From: Undaria pinnatifida
Taxonomy: Eukaryota; Sar; Phaeophyceae; Laminariales; Alariaceae
Direction of reading: 5' to 3'
Assembly: GCA_012845835.1 (NCBI GenBank)
Contig: JABAKD010000019.1
Coordinates: forward strand, 11,658,344-11,722,343
Length of the DNA stretch: 64,000 nt
Shown here: piece after piece, positions 11,355 to 23,084 of the stretch
How positions within the stretch are numbered: the stretch's first letter is position 1
Layout: every line of letters starts with the position of its first letter
The notes under the pieces: model-generated
Databases searched by the model: none
What the model was told of the DNA's origin: nothing
Seen by the model: only the letters and a program-made list of their open reading frames with translations
Program-made: the position numbers and the translations under genes

Positions 11355-11811
11355 CTCCCCCGCAATGGAAGTTGTCAATGAAACCAAGTACGATGTAACC
11401 GAGCCCTAAGGGTGCTGACCTAATATCTTCGGTATACCCTTCCCCTCCTGATTGTCAATCAAAACTTCTGACCATGGTACTGAAATACTGATCATGGCGC
11501 GACAACCAGTACCGAACAACGTCATGTCGTTGCTAGAAATGTGGTGGTGCCTGACCGATGACGGTCTTCAGAGGCAAACACAAAGTCGTGGTGAGATGAG
11601 CTCGAGCGTAACTGATGATGGTTTAGACGATGGTGGGTCACTTTAAATGGGCTCTCGTTGGGCCAACAAAAACTTATGTCACTATGAACTGTCTAAATTC
11701 AGATGCAGATGTGAAGAGTGAACTCGATGTGCAAGCACTGGTGTCCCTTCCTTCTTACGGTAACAAATTATCTCATATGGTAGTATCCACTACATGCGAA
11801 ACCCAGCTCAA

Positions 11812-11895
11812 TCTTACGCACGTGACGTAGTAACCATTTCGATCTTACGCACGTGACCTAGCCAACACTTCGATCTTATGCACGTGACCCGTCAT
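11812..11895. repeat. Short tandem repeat with CACGTG cores
   Basis: Three copies of a unit of about 35 bp containing ATCTTACGCACGTGAC (third copy ATCTTATGCACGTGAC). Each unit has CACGTG, the E-box/G-box hexamer. Confidence 0.7.
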
Positions 11896-12277
11896 CATAT
11901 TATTTCTTGGTGGAACGCAGTACCATATATGTTTCCTCTCCCATAGTCAGAGTGAACAACTTCTAACACATGGTTCGACAGCTTACCCTGTACTCTGCAT
12001 ACACTAATTGGACTATGTAATGAACATCTACCTTTAACCGATGGTTTCCTTGTGGATCCTACTCTTTAACAGTCGTGTCATCGTTAAACAGTGTGTCGGG
12101 TACGATGTGTTCACGTCCCTAGGGAATACCTCGTCTGAACGGGCAATGAATTACAGAACCTTTATCCGGGCATTGCCACGACACCTGACCCGTCGCCCAC
12201 GCGAAGATTTAGGCGTTTTTTTTTTTTTTCTGGGGAGCCTATCCGGCGATTCTGGACTGCACACGCTACAAGAGTGC

Positions 12278-12665
12278 CCATGACGGGATGTCTCTGGTCT
12301 ATTTCTTGCCGTGCGCGTTTGACGAACGGTCGCTGGGTGAAATACTCCAGTTCTGTGGCCAACCTACATGAAACGATTGCGACCTTACTAGTATGCTGGT
12401 AATATTCCCGACTAGTTATCTTTGACAAGCGCTTCGCCATGCGTCCCTAATAGGTTAGGACACGCTCCCCTGACGGCATGTGGCTGATCTGCTCCTCACC
12501 GGTCGCGTTTGACGAACTGCCATTGCGTGCGACACTCCGATTCCGTCTTTAACTTACACAAAACGGTTGAGTACTAGCTAGTATGCTTGGGGTTGTCTCG
12601 GCTAGCTTACGCCGACAACCGTTACACCAGGTGGCCCTACAAGACTAGGACACACTCGAGGATTT
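12278..12665. repeat. Diverged tandem duplication, about 192-bp unit
   Basis: Copies 12278-12470 and 12471-12665 share TGACGG(C/G)ATGT, GCGTTTGACGAAC, an ACTCC(A/G)(G/A)TTC block, ACTAGTATGCTGG-like, GACTAG-like and TAGGACAC(G/A)CTC in the same order. They have diverged by many substitutions, so the duplication is old. Confidence 0.65.
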
Positions 12666-13450
12666 TTTTTGTGTCGTCAACTCACAAGGAATCGACCCAC
12701 TCCATTAACCCGTTACATGTGGTCCTGGACGTGATAACCTGGCGCGAAAGTGCGCTTAGACTCGCGCAAAAAAGAGTGACGAACGTACCAGGGGCAAATA
12801 ATATGACATCGTACGCGCCCGTTGCTGGGCCCCGCACCTAATTCTTCGGTTTGCCAAGACCGAGCGCTCGGAATCCGCCACCAGCGTCTTATCAATCCCG
12901 TGCGCGCCATATCACTTGTGTTTGCAGTGGCTACAGGGCAGACACACTTAACTACGATGCCTATATTGTAAGCAGTTGAGCCGGCCGGTGTGCAACCACC
13001 AGCACCAGATGTGTGTGTTGTGAAACAGGTAGGCGAACACCGTGGACAGCACCACACAAACCGTGAACTGCTGGAACAGGTTGCCTTACGCAATAAAATT
13101 AGCGCCTCGACTTAAATCTGGCGTCAAAAGACCGTACATAGTATGATATACTACGTCCTGAAACCCATTTACGAGGTTTCCTAGGGGAGACTTGGACCAT
13201 TACGTTAGGCATCGTTTCCATCATCCAACTCGGGCTCCGTCGCCCCTTGTGTTTGGTATCTCTTGCTGGTCTTGCCATGATATGTTTCTGACAATTCCTC
13301 CTCGCACATCCGTCTGTGGTTGGTGGCGATTTCTTCTTCAGATCGACCCTTTTGTGAGCGTACACAACTAATAATATCGTTGACCTTAGACAACAGCAGT
13401 TTAGTCATCGTCCTAGTCGACTCCAGCCTTTCATCATGGTGCCATGCGCC

Positions 13451-14204
13451 GGAAATGCCGTAATGACATTCTGGATCAGTCTGCCCTCACGTTGGTGGGG
13501 TATCTAGCCAGTTCTGTTGGAGAGGATCGCATTTCTGTTTTTGTCGTAGACGTTGCATGATCCCGTAGGAGGTGCTCGTATATACGTCTCTTGGCTACTC
13601 GTGGAAGTCTCTTTCGAGAGTCCTGTCGTGACATTTAACAAAAACCGAAAATAAAACGAAGAATCATCTGGCATCCATTGGTATTACCGTGCCCCCGCTA
13701 TAATATGTTTGCTGTTTCTGGCGATAGCGGTGTCCGTACTGCCATCATCGCCCCCATCCATGCCCACTACAAAAAGGAAGCATAAAAGCAAAAAATAAGC
13801 AAAAACACAGAGATAAATACTCAACTGGCGTCGGGGCAGCACCCAAACTGGGTCGAATGCAACCACCACAAGAATATGAGCATTGCTGTCTGGTCTGTCC
13901 TCTGCCTACTGTATCTGACGACCGTGGCGGTATCCATACCGACATCATCGCCTCCTTATCCCCCGAGAATATCCAAAGGGGAGCAGAGCGCGAAAATAAA
14001 GGAAAAACGGACAAAGAAACAGAAAAAAGGGACTGGTTTAGAAAGAATCAACATATTATCAGCGGTGGTAATACCGCATACCCCCCTCCCCCGAGGGAGA
14101 TGAAACACACAACTCGAAAGTCTAAACAAACCACAACGGAGAGTCGACAGGCTCTCAACTCTCAACCAAAGCAAGAGCGAATTAGATTCGAGGGAGTCGT
14201 GGCA
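13451..14204. other. No gene recognised
   Basis: Short overlapping frames on both strands around 13690-14100 share repeated pieces: a GGCGATAGCGGTGTCCGTAC-like phrase at 13717, and a related GTGGCGGTATCCATACCGAC phrase at 13924. This suggests a small diverged duplication. No domain recognised. Confidence 0.3.
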
Positions 14205-14330
14205 GGTTGGAGTTGCATAGCTACTAGTTCCACCTACAAGTCGGCTACGTGCCTTGCCACCCTGTCTGCCGTCTCCTTCCTTCTTTCTTCGACCGCGGTT
14301 TCCACCCCCCCCCACCCCTTCTTTGACCTT
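14205..14330 (-). mobile_element. LINE C-terminal tail fragment
   Basis: Plus strand CCACCTACAAGTCGGC, CTTGCCACCCTGTCTGCCG, CTTCGACCGCGGTTTCC corresponds closely to 2594-2670, the end of the LINE reading frame plus the start of its UTR. Only this C-terminal piece is present. Confidence 0.65.
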
Positions 14331-14395
14331 GAGCGCCGCGCATCCGGGATGCGCGTCGCCCTATATGTCACAGAAATATGACCCCCCCGTAGGAT

Positions 14396-14720
14396 CACAT
14401 CACTGTTGAGTCCAGGGCACTATCTACTGTTGTTCAGTGTTGAACCGATCGGCGAGAAGGGTAGATGCAATGCGCCCGTAACCCGCAATGACAAGACCGT
14501 CCTCAGCTCGCTATACACGGGAACGTGGGAGCCTGTGAAGGGGACGCAGGGTGGTCGTGCTGGTTTGGCACTCTTCTCTTTATGGTTCTTGATGCGTCAT
14601 GCATTCATCTCCAGGCAGGCCACATAGGCGAACACTAGACAAAACAGAATACTAACCGAAGTTGTCGGGGAATGCTCCAAGGCGCCTTATAGCACCACCT
14701 TATCCCCGACCAAATGTTGG
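14396..14720. repeat. Diverged repeat, also near 16250-16480
   Basis: Shared series: TGGCACTCTTCTC versus TGGTACTCTCCTC, a TGCGTCATGCATTCATCTCC-like block, and CCCCGACCA versus CCCGACCA near the ends. Old and of unknown nature. Confidence 0.3.
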
Positions 14721-14784
14721 GAGAGCCTTGACGTGATATACTGCTGTACAATCTATAAAAAAAATATGACCTGGCCACAAGAAT

Positions 14785-15182
14785 TGTTGTTGTTGTCTTA
14801 CATTATTAACTCTCGTCAAACATCTAGAGTCCGTGGTCACACAAAGGTGCTGGAGCCGTAAGAAGATCCGAACAAAACAAATGAAATCAAAATTCGTCCG
14901 GGAAATACTACGCTTTCCCGCCTAAAAACGCACGATATACGAAGAAGAATTATGTACAGCTCACCCATTTAAGTATCGCATTATATTAGCCCACCCTAGA
15001 GAGTCGTACATGCGCCTTTTTTTTCCGTATCGTGCGTTTTCAGGCGGGAAAGCGTAGTATTTCCCGGACGAATTTTGATTTCACTTGGTTTTTCGGATCT
15101 TCCCAGGGCTCCAGCACCTTTGTGTGACCACGGACTCTAGATTTTTGACAAGAGTCAATGTGAGAAAACAACAACAACAACA
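14785..15182. mobile_element. Foldback of two LINE 3' ends
   Basis: Arms 14785-14942 and 15024-15182 are inverted copies of one another around an 80-bp spacer. Each arm, read outward, has TATCGTGCG, AAGCGTAGTATTTCCCGG, CAGCACCTTTGTGTGACC, ACGGACTCTAGAT, and ends with ATGTGAGAAAACAACAAC-like sequence ((TTG)n at the left edge). The same sequence occurs once at 53412-53595 with a longer (AAC)n tail, so the unit is a LINE 3' end rather than a TIR transposon. Confidence 0.7.
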
Positions 15183-15518
15183 TGCATACCACACGCCCAT
15201 CAAAAAAGGTCAACAACACATCCACAAACTGGAAAGAAGGTCGATCATGCGGCTAGTAATGACAAACATAAATGAAGCTATTGATCCACCCCAAACCTCG
15301 CAATGAGGCTAAGACGCCTCGTTCAAGAGTGGAAGCCCCGTGATGGAGCTCACGAAAATGGAATATCAAAGACAGGTATGTACTTGCGATATATCAACAG
15401 GAATCGATTTCGGTCCGTGATAACCGCAAATATATATATAGATATATATATATTTAGCACACTTTCACTTTCCAGCTTCTGGACAAGCCGTGGTCACAGG
15501 TCTCGTCCCTTTTCCTCC

Positions 15519-15746
15519 CCGGTTCTTGCCTTCAATTTTTATCGCGCATAGGGTTCAGCAATCCCACTGCTCGTCGATTGTTCATCGAATGTTGCTAACT
15601 CAAGCTCTCGCGCTTTCCGCAAGTCAATTTGTCCACAAGAAAAAGTCCCAACGAGTTTATACGAGTATGCACTCGGCGGGGCTCGAACTCACGAAACTGA
15701 GCTATACCAGGCTCGAGGATAACCTGATACGCCACCGGGGCGACCG
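15519..15746 (-). mobile_element. tRNA-derived SINE-like element, full copy
   Basis: On the minus strand it starts GGTCGCCCCGGTGGCG, with A-box-like TGGCGTATCAGG and B-box-like GAGTTCGAGCCCC about 34 bases later. A body follows (GAGAGCTTGAGTTAGCAACA, then CGACGAGCAG) and a tail AACCCTATGCGCGATAAAAA. The body and tail recur at 56195-56412, and the head at 361-484. Transcription would be by RNA polymerase III from the internal promoter; mobilisation would rely on a LINE enzyme. A tRNA gene is unlikely because the T-arm is not followed by a matching acceptor. Confidence 0.6.
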
Positions 15747-15749
15747 ATT

Positions 15750-17460
15750 CATAAATAACTACTGCTAGGCAGCACACCGCAGCCAGCTTGCGTCGAACTA
15801 CCATGTTTTGGAAGACCGGAAGACGCATTTTTACGGTCAGGCGCCGGAGTTGGGTTACATGGGCCTTGTGGTGGGCGGCCACATATCAAAGAGATTATTA
15901 GTCTAAGGTGTGCATGATATATTATTATAACGGGGATCCATTGTCAACAGGGGTAAATAAATGCCTTACCATGTTGCAAAAAATTCACCGGAAATTTCTC
16001 ATAATTTTCGCAATATCTCGGCCAGAACATCGTATATCGTATGTTTTTTTTTTTTGCGCGGTGACCGTAAGGCCTATGCGAACAATCCAAGCTATCGTTT
16101 ACGGTTATCGACGAAGAATTGACAGAGGGTATGACCCCATAGTCTAGGCATTAAATGACCCCTGTTAACAATAAATCTCCGTAATAAAAAAAACCAGAGT
16201 GCATACCTCAAATTCAGCGCCGAACAGACTTGTCTTCGATCCGCTGTGGCGAGTAGAGACGGCCTGCGTGATGGAACCCCCCGAGGGAGCGCCGGGGTGT
16301 CGATGCTTGGTTGGTACTCTCCTCCTTAGGTTTATAGTGTGTCATCTATTCGTCTCCAAGACGCTCACATGGTTATGCACGAGAAAGACAAGACAGGACA
16401 CAAATAGGTAGTTGACGAAAAGGGGGGTGCTCAACGTTCCCTTAGGGCATCGCCATATTCCCGACCAAGCGCGAGGGCATACGCCAGAATGCATCACCAG
16501 ACATTTGCGCCCACCTGATTTCGCATCAAATCTGTAGCTTACTCATCTACGTCTCGCACTCCATGCAAACCCTTTCGAGTCCGACTTCGGGTAGGGATGC
16601 CGCTATATAAGCATGATACAAGCACACCAACCTCCCTCCAACCTTGTAATATACAAATGAGTTCATACCACCGAGAGCCTTTATCCGTTACCAGGCACCT
16701 GGTTTAGATTAACCCATCAACTTATGTTGACGAAACACCTCGCCCACCAGTTATCCGCCGCGACGTTGATCCAAACGTTTCTGTGTAATCAATGCGTTAT
16801 ACCAGGTAGCATAGTCTAGTCTATACGGTTACGCCTTCTTCGTACCCGGCGGTCTATAAACAGCTGTACCATATATTTGGTGTACATACTTGTACATTTC
16901 GGCAACTTGTTTGCGTTGGTGTACAGCACCGTGCTGCAAATGGACTTTTTTTCGTGGTTTGTTTGGGATAATACCGGAGAGAGCAGTAAGTGCCTCAACT
17001 GCGGTTAGACTGAGCATGTGGTCATGTGAGCTCCGAATTTGAAAATGCTGTACTGGTGTCCCGAGTTCCAAATATATGCCGCAGGTGTTATTGGTGATAT
17101 TCTCGGGAAGGGTAGCAGATATTGAGAGTGATCGATGGGGAGTGATGTCCTGTGGATGAATCCCGTTGCAGGTTGAGCGCAAGACCTCAAGAACAAAAAT
17201 AGAATGTATCCACGACGACGTCATGGGGTCATGGGACAATGACACAATGTAGGCACACAGACAAGACTTGCAGAAACGCGTAGCTACGCACATACATATA
17301 TCTATATATAATAGTATATATATAGATAGGCAGTCACATATCCACGGGAGTCATCCAACGATGGGTGAGCAGCAGAAGATTCCGAGCTCCTAACATGACG
17401 AGCTCAGTATCTCACCCGAAAGACGCATGCTACGACAAAGGTGGCACTATGCTTCTGAAA
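15750..17460. other. No gene recognised
   Basis: Contains a diverged repeat shared with 14396-14720 (at about 16250-16480) and AT-rich dinucleotide tracts at 17300-17330. A 154-codon minus-strand frame at 17293-16829 has no recognisable domain and no similarity to other parts of the window. Confidence 0.3.
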
Positions 17461-17461
17461 C

Positions 17462-18063
17462 GGTTTCTGAATGACGGGCTCCTTAACACAAAATCGTCGG
17501 AAATAGGCCATTATTTTTTCGTGATTCTCGTCGTGTGCACCTAGGCCATGAGATTTCATTCTGGAGCGCAGTTTTAGTTTTCTCCAAATCATTTTTTGGG
17601 AGAGAGGTCTTAACCTCCAAAATCGAGAGGGATTCCGGAAAAAAGTGGTTCACCTCTATTGTCGTAGAACGCGTCGAACCACAACTTCGAAGGCATCCGT
17701 TCGCGCAACCCGACCAACACTTCTATGCCCTGGACGCCTTCGTCGTCGTGAACGAGGGCATAGAAGTGTTGGTCGGGTTGCGCGAACGGATGCCTTTGAA
17801 GTCGTGGACGCACGCTACGATAGAGGTATACTCGTTTTTGGCTGAAATGGTTCCTGATTGACGGTCGCCTTAATTTAACCCTAAATCGTCGGAAATAGGC
17901 CATTTTTTTGCCTGATCCCTTTCGTGCACATAGGCCATGTGGGAATAATTTAATTTTCATCCGGGGTAGCAGTTCCATTTTGTTCCAAATCGGGTTTTGG
18001 GAGAGCTTTTTAGCTCCCAAATTGAGCAACCCTAGGAAAAAAGTGGTGCACCTCTATTGCAGC
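17462..18063. repeat. Direct repeats flanking a 53-bp-arm hairpin
   Basis: Left repeat about 17462-17662 and right repeat about 17866-18063 share AAATCGTCGGAAATAGGCCA, GTGCAC.TAGGCCATG, TTTTGGGAGAG and AAAAAAGTGGT(T/G)CACCTC in order. Between them, arms 17679-17731 and 17755-17807 form an almost perfect inverted repeat (two mismatches) around a 23-base loop. Confidence 0.85.
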
Positions 18064-21000
18064 ACGCGTCCCTAGTACAAGTAGTCCTAAACAAAGTGTA
18101 CTCGTAAACGTATCAGACTAACCGGTAGCTCCTCGCTTGAGGAGCTTAACCAACCAGAACGCCAACAGGGCACAAACACCATATTATGGCCCAAAACGTG
18201 CAAGCCCTATTGTGGGATGACTCATAGGCAGACCCATACAGATACACAAACACACAACACCTCAGCGAGTGGGGCCTAACCAAGCTGAGCGGTGGGTAGG
18301 CTGAATGTAACATCTCTCAGAGAAGCATGCCGTACTACTTCCATAAAGCGCCATACACATTAACATAGGTCTATAGACACACGAGCTATACATTAGATAT
18401 GAAACTATACCGTAGGCCAGCAGTCTCATGGATTTGTATGTTGTGTTACATCACACGTTCGGCAGGCGGCACGCTCATCGGGGACATTTATGGAATAATA
18501 GCAGAGGAAGCTTGATCGTCCCCGAGGCTTGATCGTCCCTCCTTCCCGCACTGCATCGTTTCCGGCGTTTTTGTGCTAGTGAACCTTGCGCTGCCTGAAG
18601 GTGAGTGGTGTACTTTACGGCGTCCTGGCAACCAGGTGCTGCGAATACGTGGAGGGAGTGAGTGTCAAGCTGTCGGAAGCTCCCCGCTTCACTCTAGTGC
18701 GGAAAGGGAGGTGTCCTTCAGATGACACATGGGGTTTCCAAATCCAACAAGCCGTGCAAAGCGGGCGGGATCAGTACCTTGGAGAACCTAGCCCCGCCAT
18801 CGTGTTTACAAATACGGGCGGATGAATGAAGGACAACTAATGGCACGTGTATCCCTGCTGCTGTGCTTGTATACCACCCGCATCACCCGCACATTGCATC
18901 CCATCATATTGTACGGGTCGAACACTGGCTTTGAGTTTGCTCGGATCTTGAAACAGCTACACCCCAGTAACAGGAGATCCCCACCCTACTGACATACGGC
19001 TCCAGAATACAGGATACCCAGAACCAGAGGACGAGTGAGTGCTGCTGTAATCCTACGCGAACTGGAGCTGGATCATAAGGTGAGTGAGTCGTGGAGATTA
19101 AGCGTTTTGGACGTTTAAGAAATCACATGGCGAACCCAACTAAGGAGGAGAGCTTCACCACCCGGCACCGACATCCCTGCGTCGACCTTCGGGGCTTCTC
19201 TTAACATATGGCGTTGTGGGCCTCTCCACGTCACCCTTGGGCTTTTCTTAGCAATAAATCGTCTCGCGAAACTCCCAATGGTTGAGATCCTTGTCGGCAT
19301 TCAGTTGTCAATCTGATACAATATCAAATACAACTTGTCTCAGGTAGCCTACTATGTTCCAGTCCACCTCAAAACATAAAATCTCGGGTACACCTTATCT
19401 GTATGTCTAGAGTATAGAACACATACCGGTAACCAGCTCGCAGAATTACAGTCCCCGCTCGTCGGTCTAGTAACACAAGCAACAACGTAATAGTAATGCT
19501 GCTGCACGAGGCCTTCACATACAACTTTCTTCATATATAGACTATGGATGCAAAATTCGACCACTACCACTCCTGCACTCAGGACACCTAAAAAGGAACA
19601 GTCTACTAAGAAAGGCAAGCGGAAACTTACCGGAAGAATAGATTTTCGGGAGCAGTAGAAGCACTGACGTTTGTGTGGAACGCGGCCCCTCCTAACTAAG
19701 AAGCTGTTGTTTTTAGGTCCTCCAAGCGCTGACAGTCCTTATTTGGATGGATGCAGGGTGAGACAGACGCCCAGATGATCACGCCAAGCTCATGTAGTAT
19801 TGAACACTCGAGTGAGGTAAGAGGCATCGCATGGCAAAACATCATACGCAAGCAAGTGGCCCGCCATTAAACCCCCTTTTCCCCCCAGGAGTGCACTCAT
19901 ATATCCACTACAAGAATCCCTCATCAAGTATGGAACTCCCTAATCTCCGGTGGCACGTCTCCGTCGTAAGCCAGACGACAACCATCATCCACCCTTCTCG
20001 GTACACAACTACAGGCATTCCCTCTGCTTAGTATACCACCAATATCCCCCCTTCCAAGCATACGACATATATCACCCAACGCAGTGCATGTAATGGTGCA
20101 ACGTCGCACTGCTCTCGATAATAAGGCATCGCTAGAATACCGTACTGCGTCGCCAAAATAAATCAAGTCAAACCAAAAATTCAAACCTCCAAAAACGAAA
20201 CTCAAATTCTGCATGAAAAGCCAAAAAAAAACAACTTTTCAAACGGAAAATCAGGCCCCCGTACGAGTACTCAAAATCAAATTGGCCAACTCAATCAAGT
20301 CAAGTCAACAGCTTAAAGGCAAATCGTTGTCGCCCTACTGATAGGTTTATATCATTTACCAAACACTCGGGGCTGAAAATCCCATCTTCCACTGCTGTCA
20401 TATAAATGGTATTTCTCGCGAAACGGACTCAATCTCGAATAACAAAATAACCCCCCCCAGAAAAATGACAAATAAAACCCTGACTCTGAAACTAAGATCT
20501 AGATACGGTCCATGGCATGATGATTTGTCCATAATTTCCCGGGCACCAAGGTACAAGTTTATCGGGGTGGGGGCGGCTGTTCCAAAACCTGAACACACCG
20601 GCAAACGCCCTGTCTCCAAGCAAGCGCAGGTCTCCACGGACAGGTCTTTTTATTTTTTCGTTTCCAATGCCTACGTCACAAAATAAACCGGAAAAACGCG
20701 TTTCCTTTTTTTGAGAGACGTGTAATTTTCTCATCTCCAATATCTCAACGGATTTGGACAGGGCTAGGAATCGGCCAGGTCGGTATTGTGTTCCGTTCGA
20801 AAAGTTCAAAATTGGTTGAGATACTGGCAAAAATACGGATCTAAATGATCAACGTGTTTCAAATAAAATGGAAAAACTAGCCGTGTTTTTTTTTTTACAG
20901 TAGAGGGCGGCAAACGCTTTCTCCCGGGCCGATCCCCAGGTGGGTATATTTCGGTTTTCCGAGGAAAACAATATTTCGTGAGATATTCGCAAAACGTTTT

Positions 21001-21340
21001 TGCCGCCGTAGAAGCGTAGAAGAAAAAAATACACACACGCACACACTCTTACATGAAGTAGTTCTCTCTCCCCCTATCTCTTGGGACCACACTCGCACAA
21101 GCACGCGCTCGCACACTGCTGAGGCGCCTGCTGAAGAAGGAGCCAGAGAAGGATGTGGATGTAATGACGGGGGGGCTGAGTTAGGATCATGTGCGGCAAC
21201 TGGGTAGAGCTACTCCGTGTAATGATCATTTTGCATGTAGAGGCGGCAAAGTCCTGTGACTGGGTGGGGATTCGGCGGGAGTGCCAAGTATGCATCAGCA
21301 GCTCTGTTTGTACATATGTGTTAGATGCAATTGGAAGATG
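18064..21340. other. No gene recognised
   Basis: About 3.3 kb with only short frames (under 115 codons) and no domain. Two stretches have scattered similarity to each other (AAT-rich and ATTTCGTGAGAT-like phrases, 20715-20830 and 20900-21010). A plus-strand 79-codon frame at 18586-18825 is open but unrecognised. Confidence 0.3.
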
Positions 21341-21373
21341 CCTGGTTGTATAGAACTACCCACTGTTTTTTTT

Positions 21374-21455
21374 GTTGGTTATATAGCACTACCCACTGAA
21401 TGAACCACGTAGTCACGTGACTACGTGGGCCAGTGGGTAGTTCTATATAACCAAC
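21374..21455. repeat. Palindromic repeat, family D
   Basis: Starts GTTGGTTATATAGCACTACC and ends with the near-complement GGTAGTTCTATATAACCAAC. The centre contains CACGTAGTCACGTGACTACG, a perfect palindrome. The same termini recur in the array at 49600-50325. Confidence 0.85.
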
Positions 21456-22920
21456 ATGTCAACCCAAGCGAAAATCCCGAGATGAGAAGAAACCAGCCCC
21501 ACCCCCCAAAAAACCCAGGCGCTGCGCAGTCCCAACACCGGGCCGCAGAGAGACCTTGGAAGCGATCGGATATCTTGCCATACGGTGCCACGAGCAACAG
21601 CTACTGAAACACACGTATTGGACAGCCAAAATAGTGGGGGAGATTCGCAGCAACGTTTCCGAGGCGGGCAAGATCGCAATTGAGCTGGGGTACCTGAAAG
21701 ATGGACACCAGGGGGACATGGTATGGAGTCCCTAGAAGAGTCAGAGGAGGCGCAGTCGCAGGCTACGCCACCGCCGTAGCAGTCGCTGACATCGAAGCCA
21801 CTTCCGCTGCAGCCGCTGGAGGTGGTGAGAAGGGTTATGTGTCAGAATATTATGGAGATGGAGTAACGGGGATACGAGAACGAGTTGATTTTTAGGACAA
21901 AAAGGACGCGAACGAACAGTAGTGATGGAACGAGCTGGTCTTGGCGCAGTCGGGGGTTGAAGGACTACTGCAGTAGCAGCAGCAGCCACAGCTACCTAGT
22001 GCTGCCGCCCCAAACCCGTGGCCACCTCCGGAGGCACCGCTACTGCCGCAGCAATCGGTGGAAGCGCGGCCGCTTCCCCTGTTGTCGCCACCGGAGGACT
22101 TTGGCGGAGATGAGCACAAAGAGCTGGTTGTAGCTGAGAAAATGGTAGAGATGGTGGGAAAGGGAAAGGCGTTTGACGGGGGAGATGAGTTTGAAGTTTG
22201 AGACGAGAGCATCTGTGCAGGAAGAGCAGGAGGAGTAATGGCCGCCGCCAACGCTGCAGCATCAGTCGCGGCAGCAGCAACAGCACCCACAGCTACCTGG
22301 TGCTGTCGCCCCGAACCCGTGGCCACCTCCACTGTCACCGGGGGTACAGGCAGTGATGGAACAGGTGGGTGAGACCGAACAAAAACGAACGGTGGTTGAG
22401 GTTGGACGAGTGATGGCGCGTGATGAGGAAAGGACGATGATGTAGTTTATGAAGTTGGACAAGCAGGAAGAGCTGTTTCAGTAGCAGCTGCAGGAGCAGC
22501 AGCCACAGCTACCTGATGCTGCCGCCCCGAATCCGTGACCACTCCCCATGTCAGCAGATCTCGATGAGCGCGGCAATGAGCTGGAGTGTGGCAGGCAAGA
22601 ACTGGCGCTTGGTGATTGTGGGGTGGTTGATGAGAGCAACAGCGAGCGGGAGATCGGAAGGCATAATTTTCTGGTTTTGTTTTGAGGGGCAGAACAACAG
22701 CACTCTCGTTTACGTTTGGAAAACGCAATCCGAAGGGGCAAGATAAGATCGGTCGCAAGCAGAATGGAAGCGACTGGGAGCGAGCTGATTTTAGCAATGG
22801 CTGGTCCTTCAGCACCTTCAAGGGTTGGGGGCATGAGACTCCAGCTCGGCGCCTCACCCGTCCGAGGAGAGTGCGCGTTCGCGAAAAGAAGTGACCTGTG
22901 GCGACCTCCGAGATAAGATG
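21456..22920 (+). other. CAG-rich region with a triplicated block, possible degraded coding sequence
   Basis: A block with GCAGCAGCCACAGCTACCTG then GCCCC(G/A)AA(C/T)CCGTG recurs at about 21965-22025, 22268-22330 and 22490-22550. Plus-strand translation gives QPQLP and AAAPNPWP-like runs broken by stops, interspersed with acidic stretches. It reads like an old Gln/Pro/Ala-rich coding region that has decayed, but minus-strand Ala/Ser frames are equally open, so direction is uncertain. Confidence 0.35.
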
Positions 22921-22924
22921 CGTA

Positions 22925-23084
22925 ATATTTTCGTATACTACAAATGGTATATATATTTGGTAGTATGCTTTTGGAAAGAATGATGCTATACTATAACTAA
23001 CTGGTATGTTTAGCGGTTTATAGCTGATCAACTTTTTTAGTTGACATAGCGCTGACTTATGGCAGAGTCAGTCGAATGATGCTA
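22925..23084. repeat. Left unit of a local tandem repeat (transposon target)
   Basis: Contains CTGGTATGTTTAGCGGTTTA, TAGCTGATCAAC, TTGACATAGCG and GTCAGTCGAATGAT. A closely related series follows the TIR element at 24609-24700, and a shorter piece with TTAGCGGTTGATC is at 25780. Confidence 0.65.

Larger units (their letters stand above)
11355..13450 (-). other. Unrecognised sequence, possible interior of degraded LTR element
   Basis: Only short open frames with many stops. The frame at 13408-13205 is Glu/Lys-rich and could be a remnant of a gag/pol linker, but shows no protease, integrase or reverse transcriptase motif. It contains two tandem repeats listed separately. Confidence 0.3.

Noticed and set aside
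14785-15182. TIR DNA transposon
   Set aside because: A solo copy at 53412-53595 has an (AAC)n tail and the unit shares its terminal block with LINE 3' ends, so it is retrotransposon-derived.
16829-17293. 154-codon minus-strand frame
   Set aside because: No recognisable motif, start or splice context; cannot be separated from chance.
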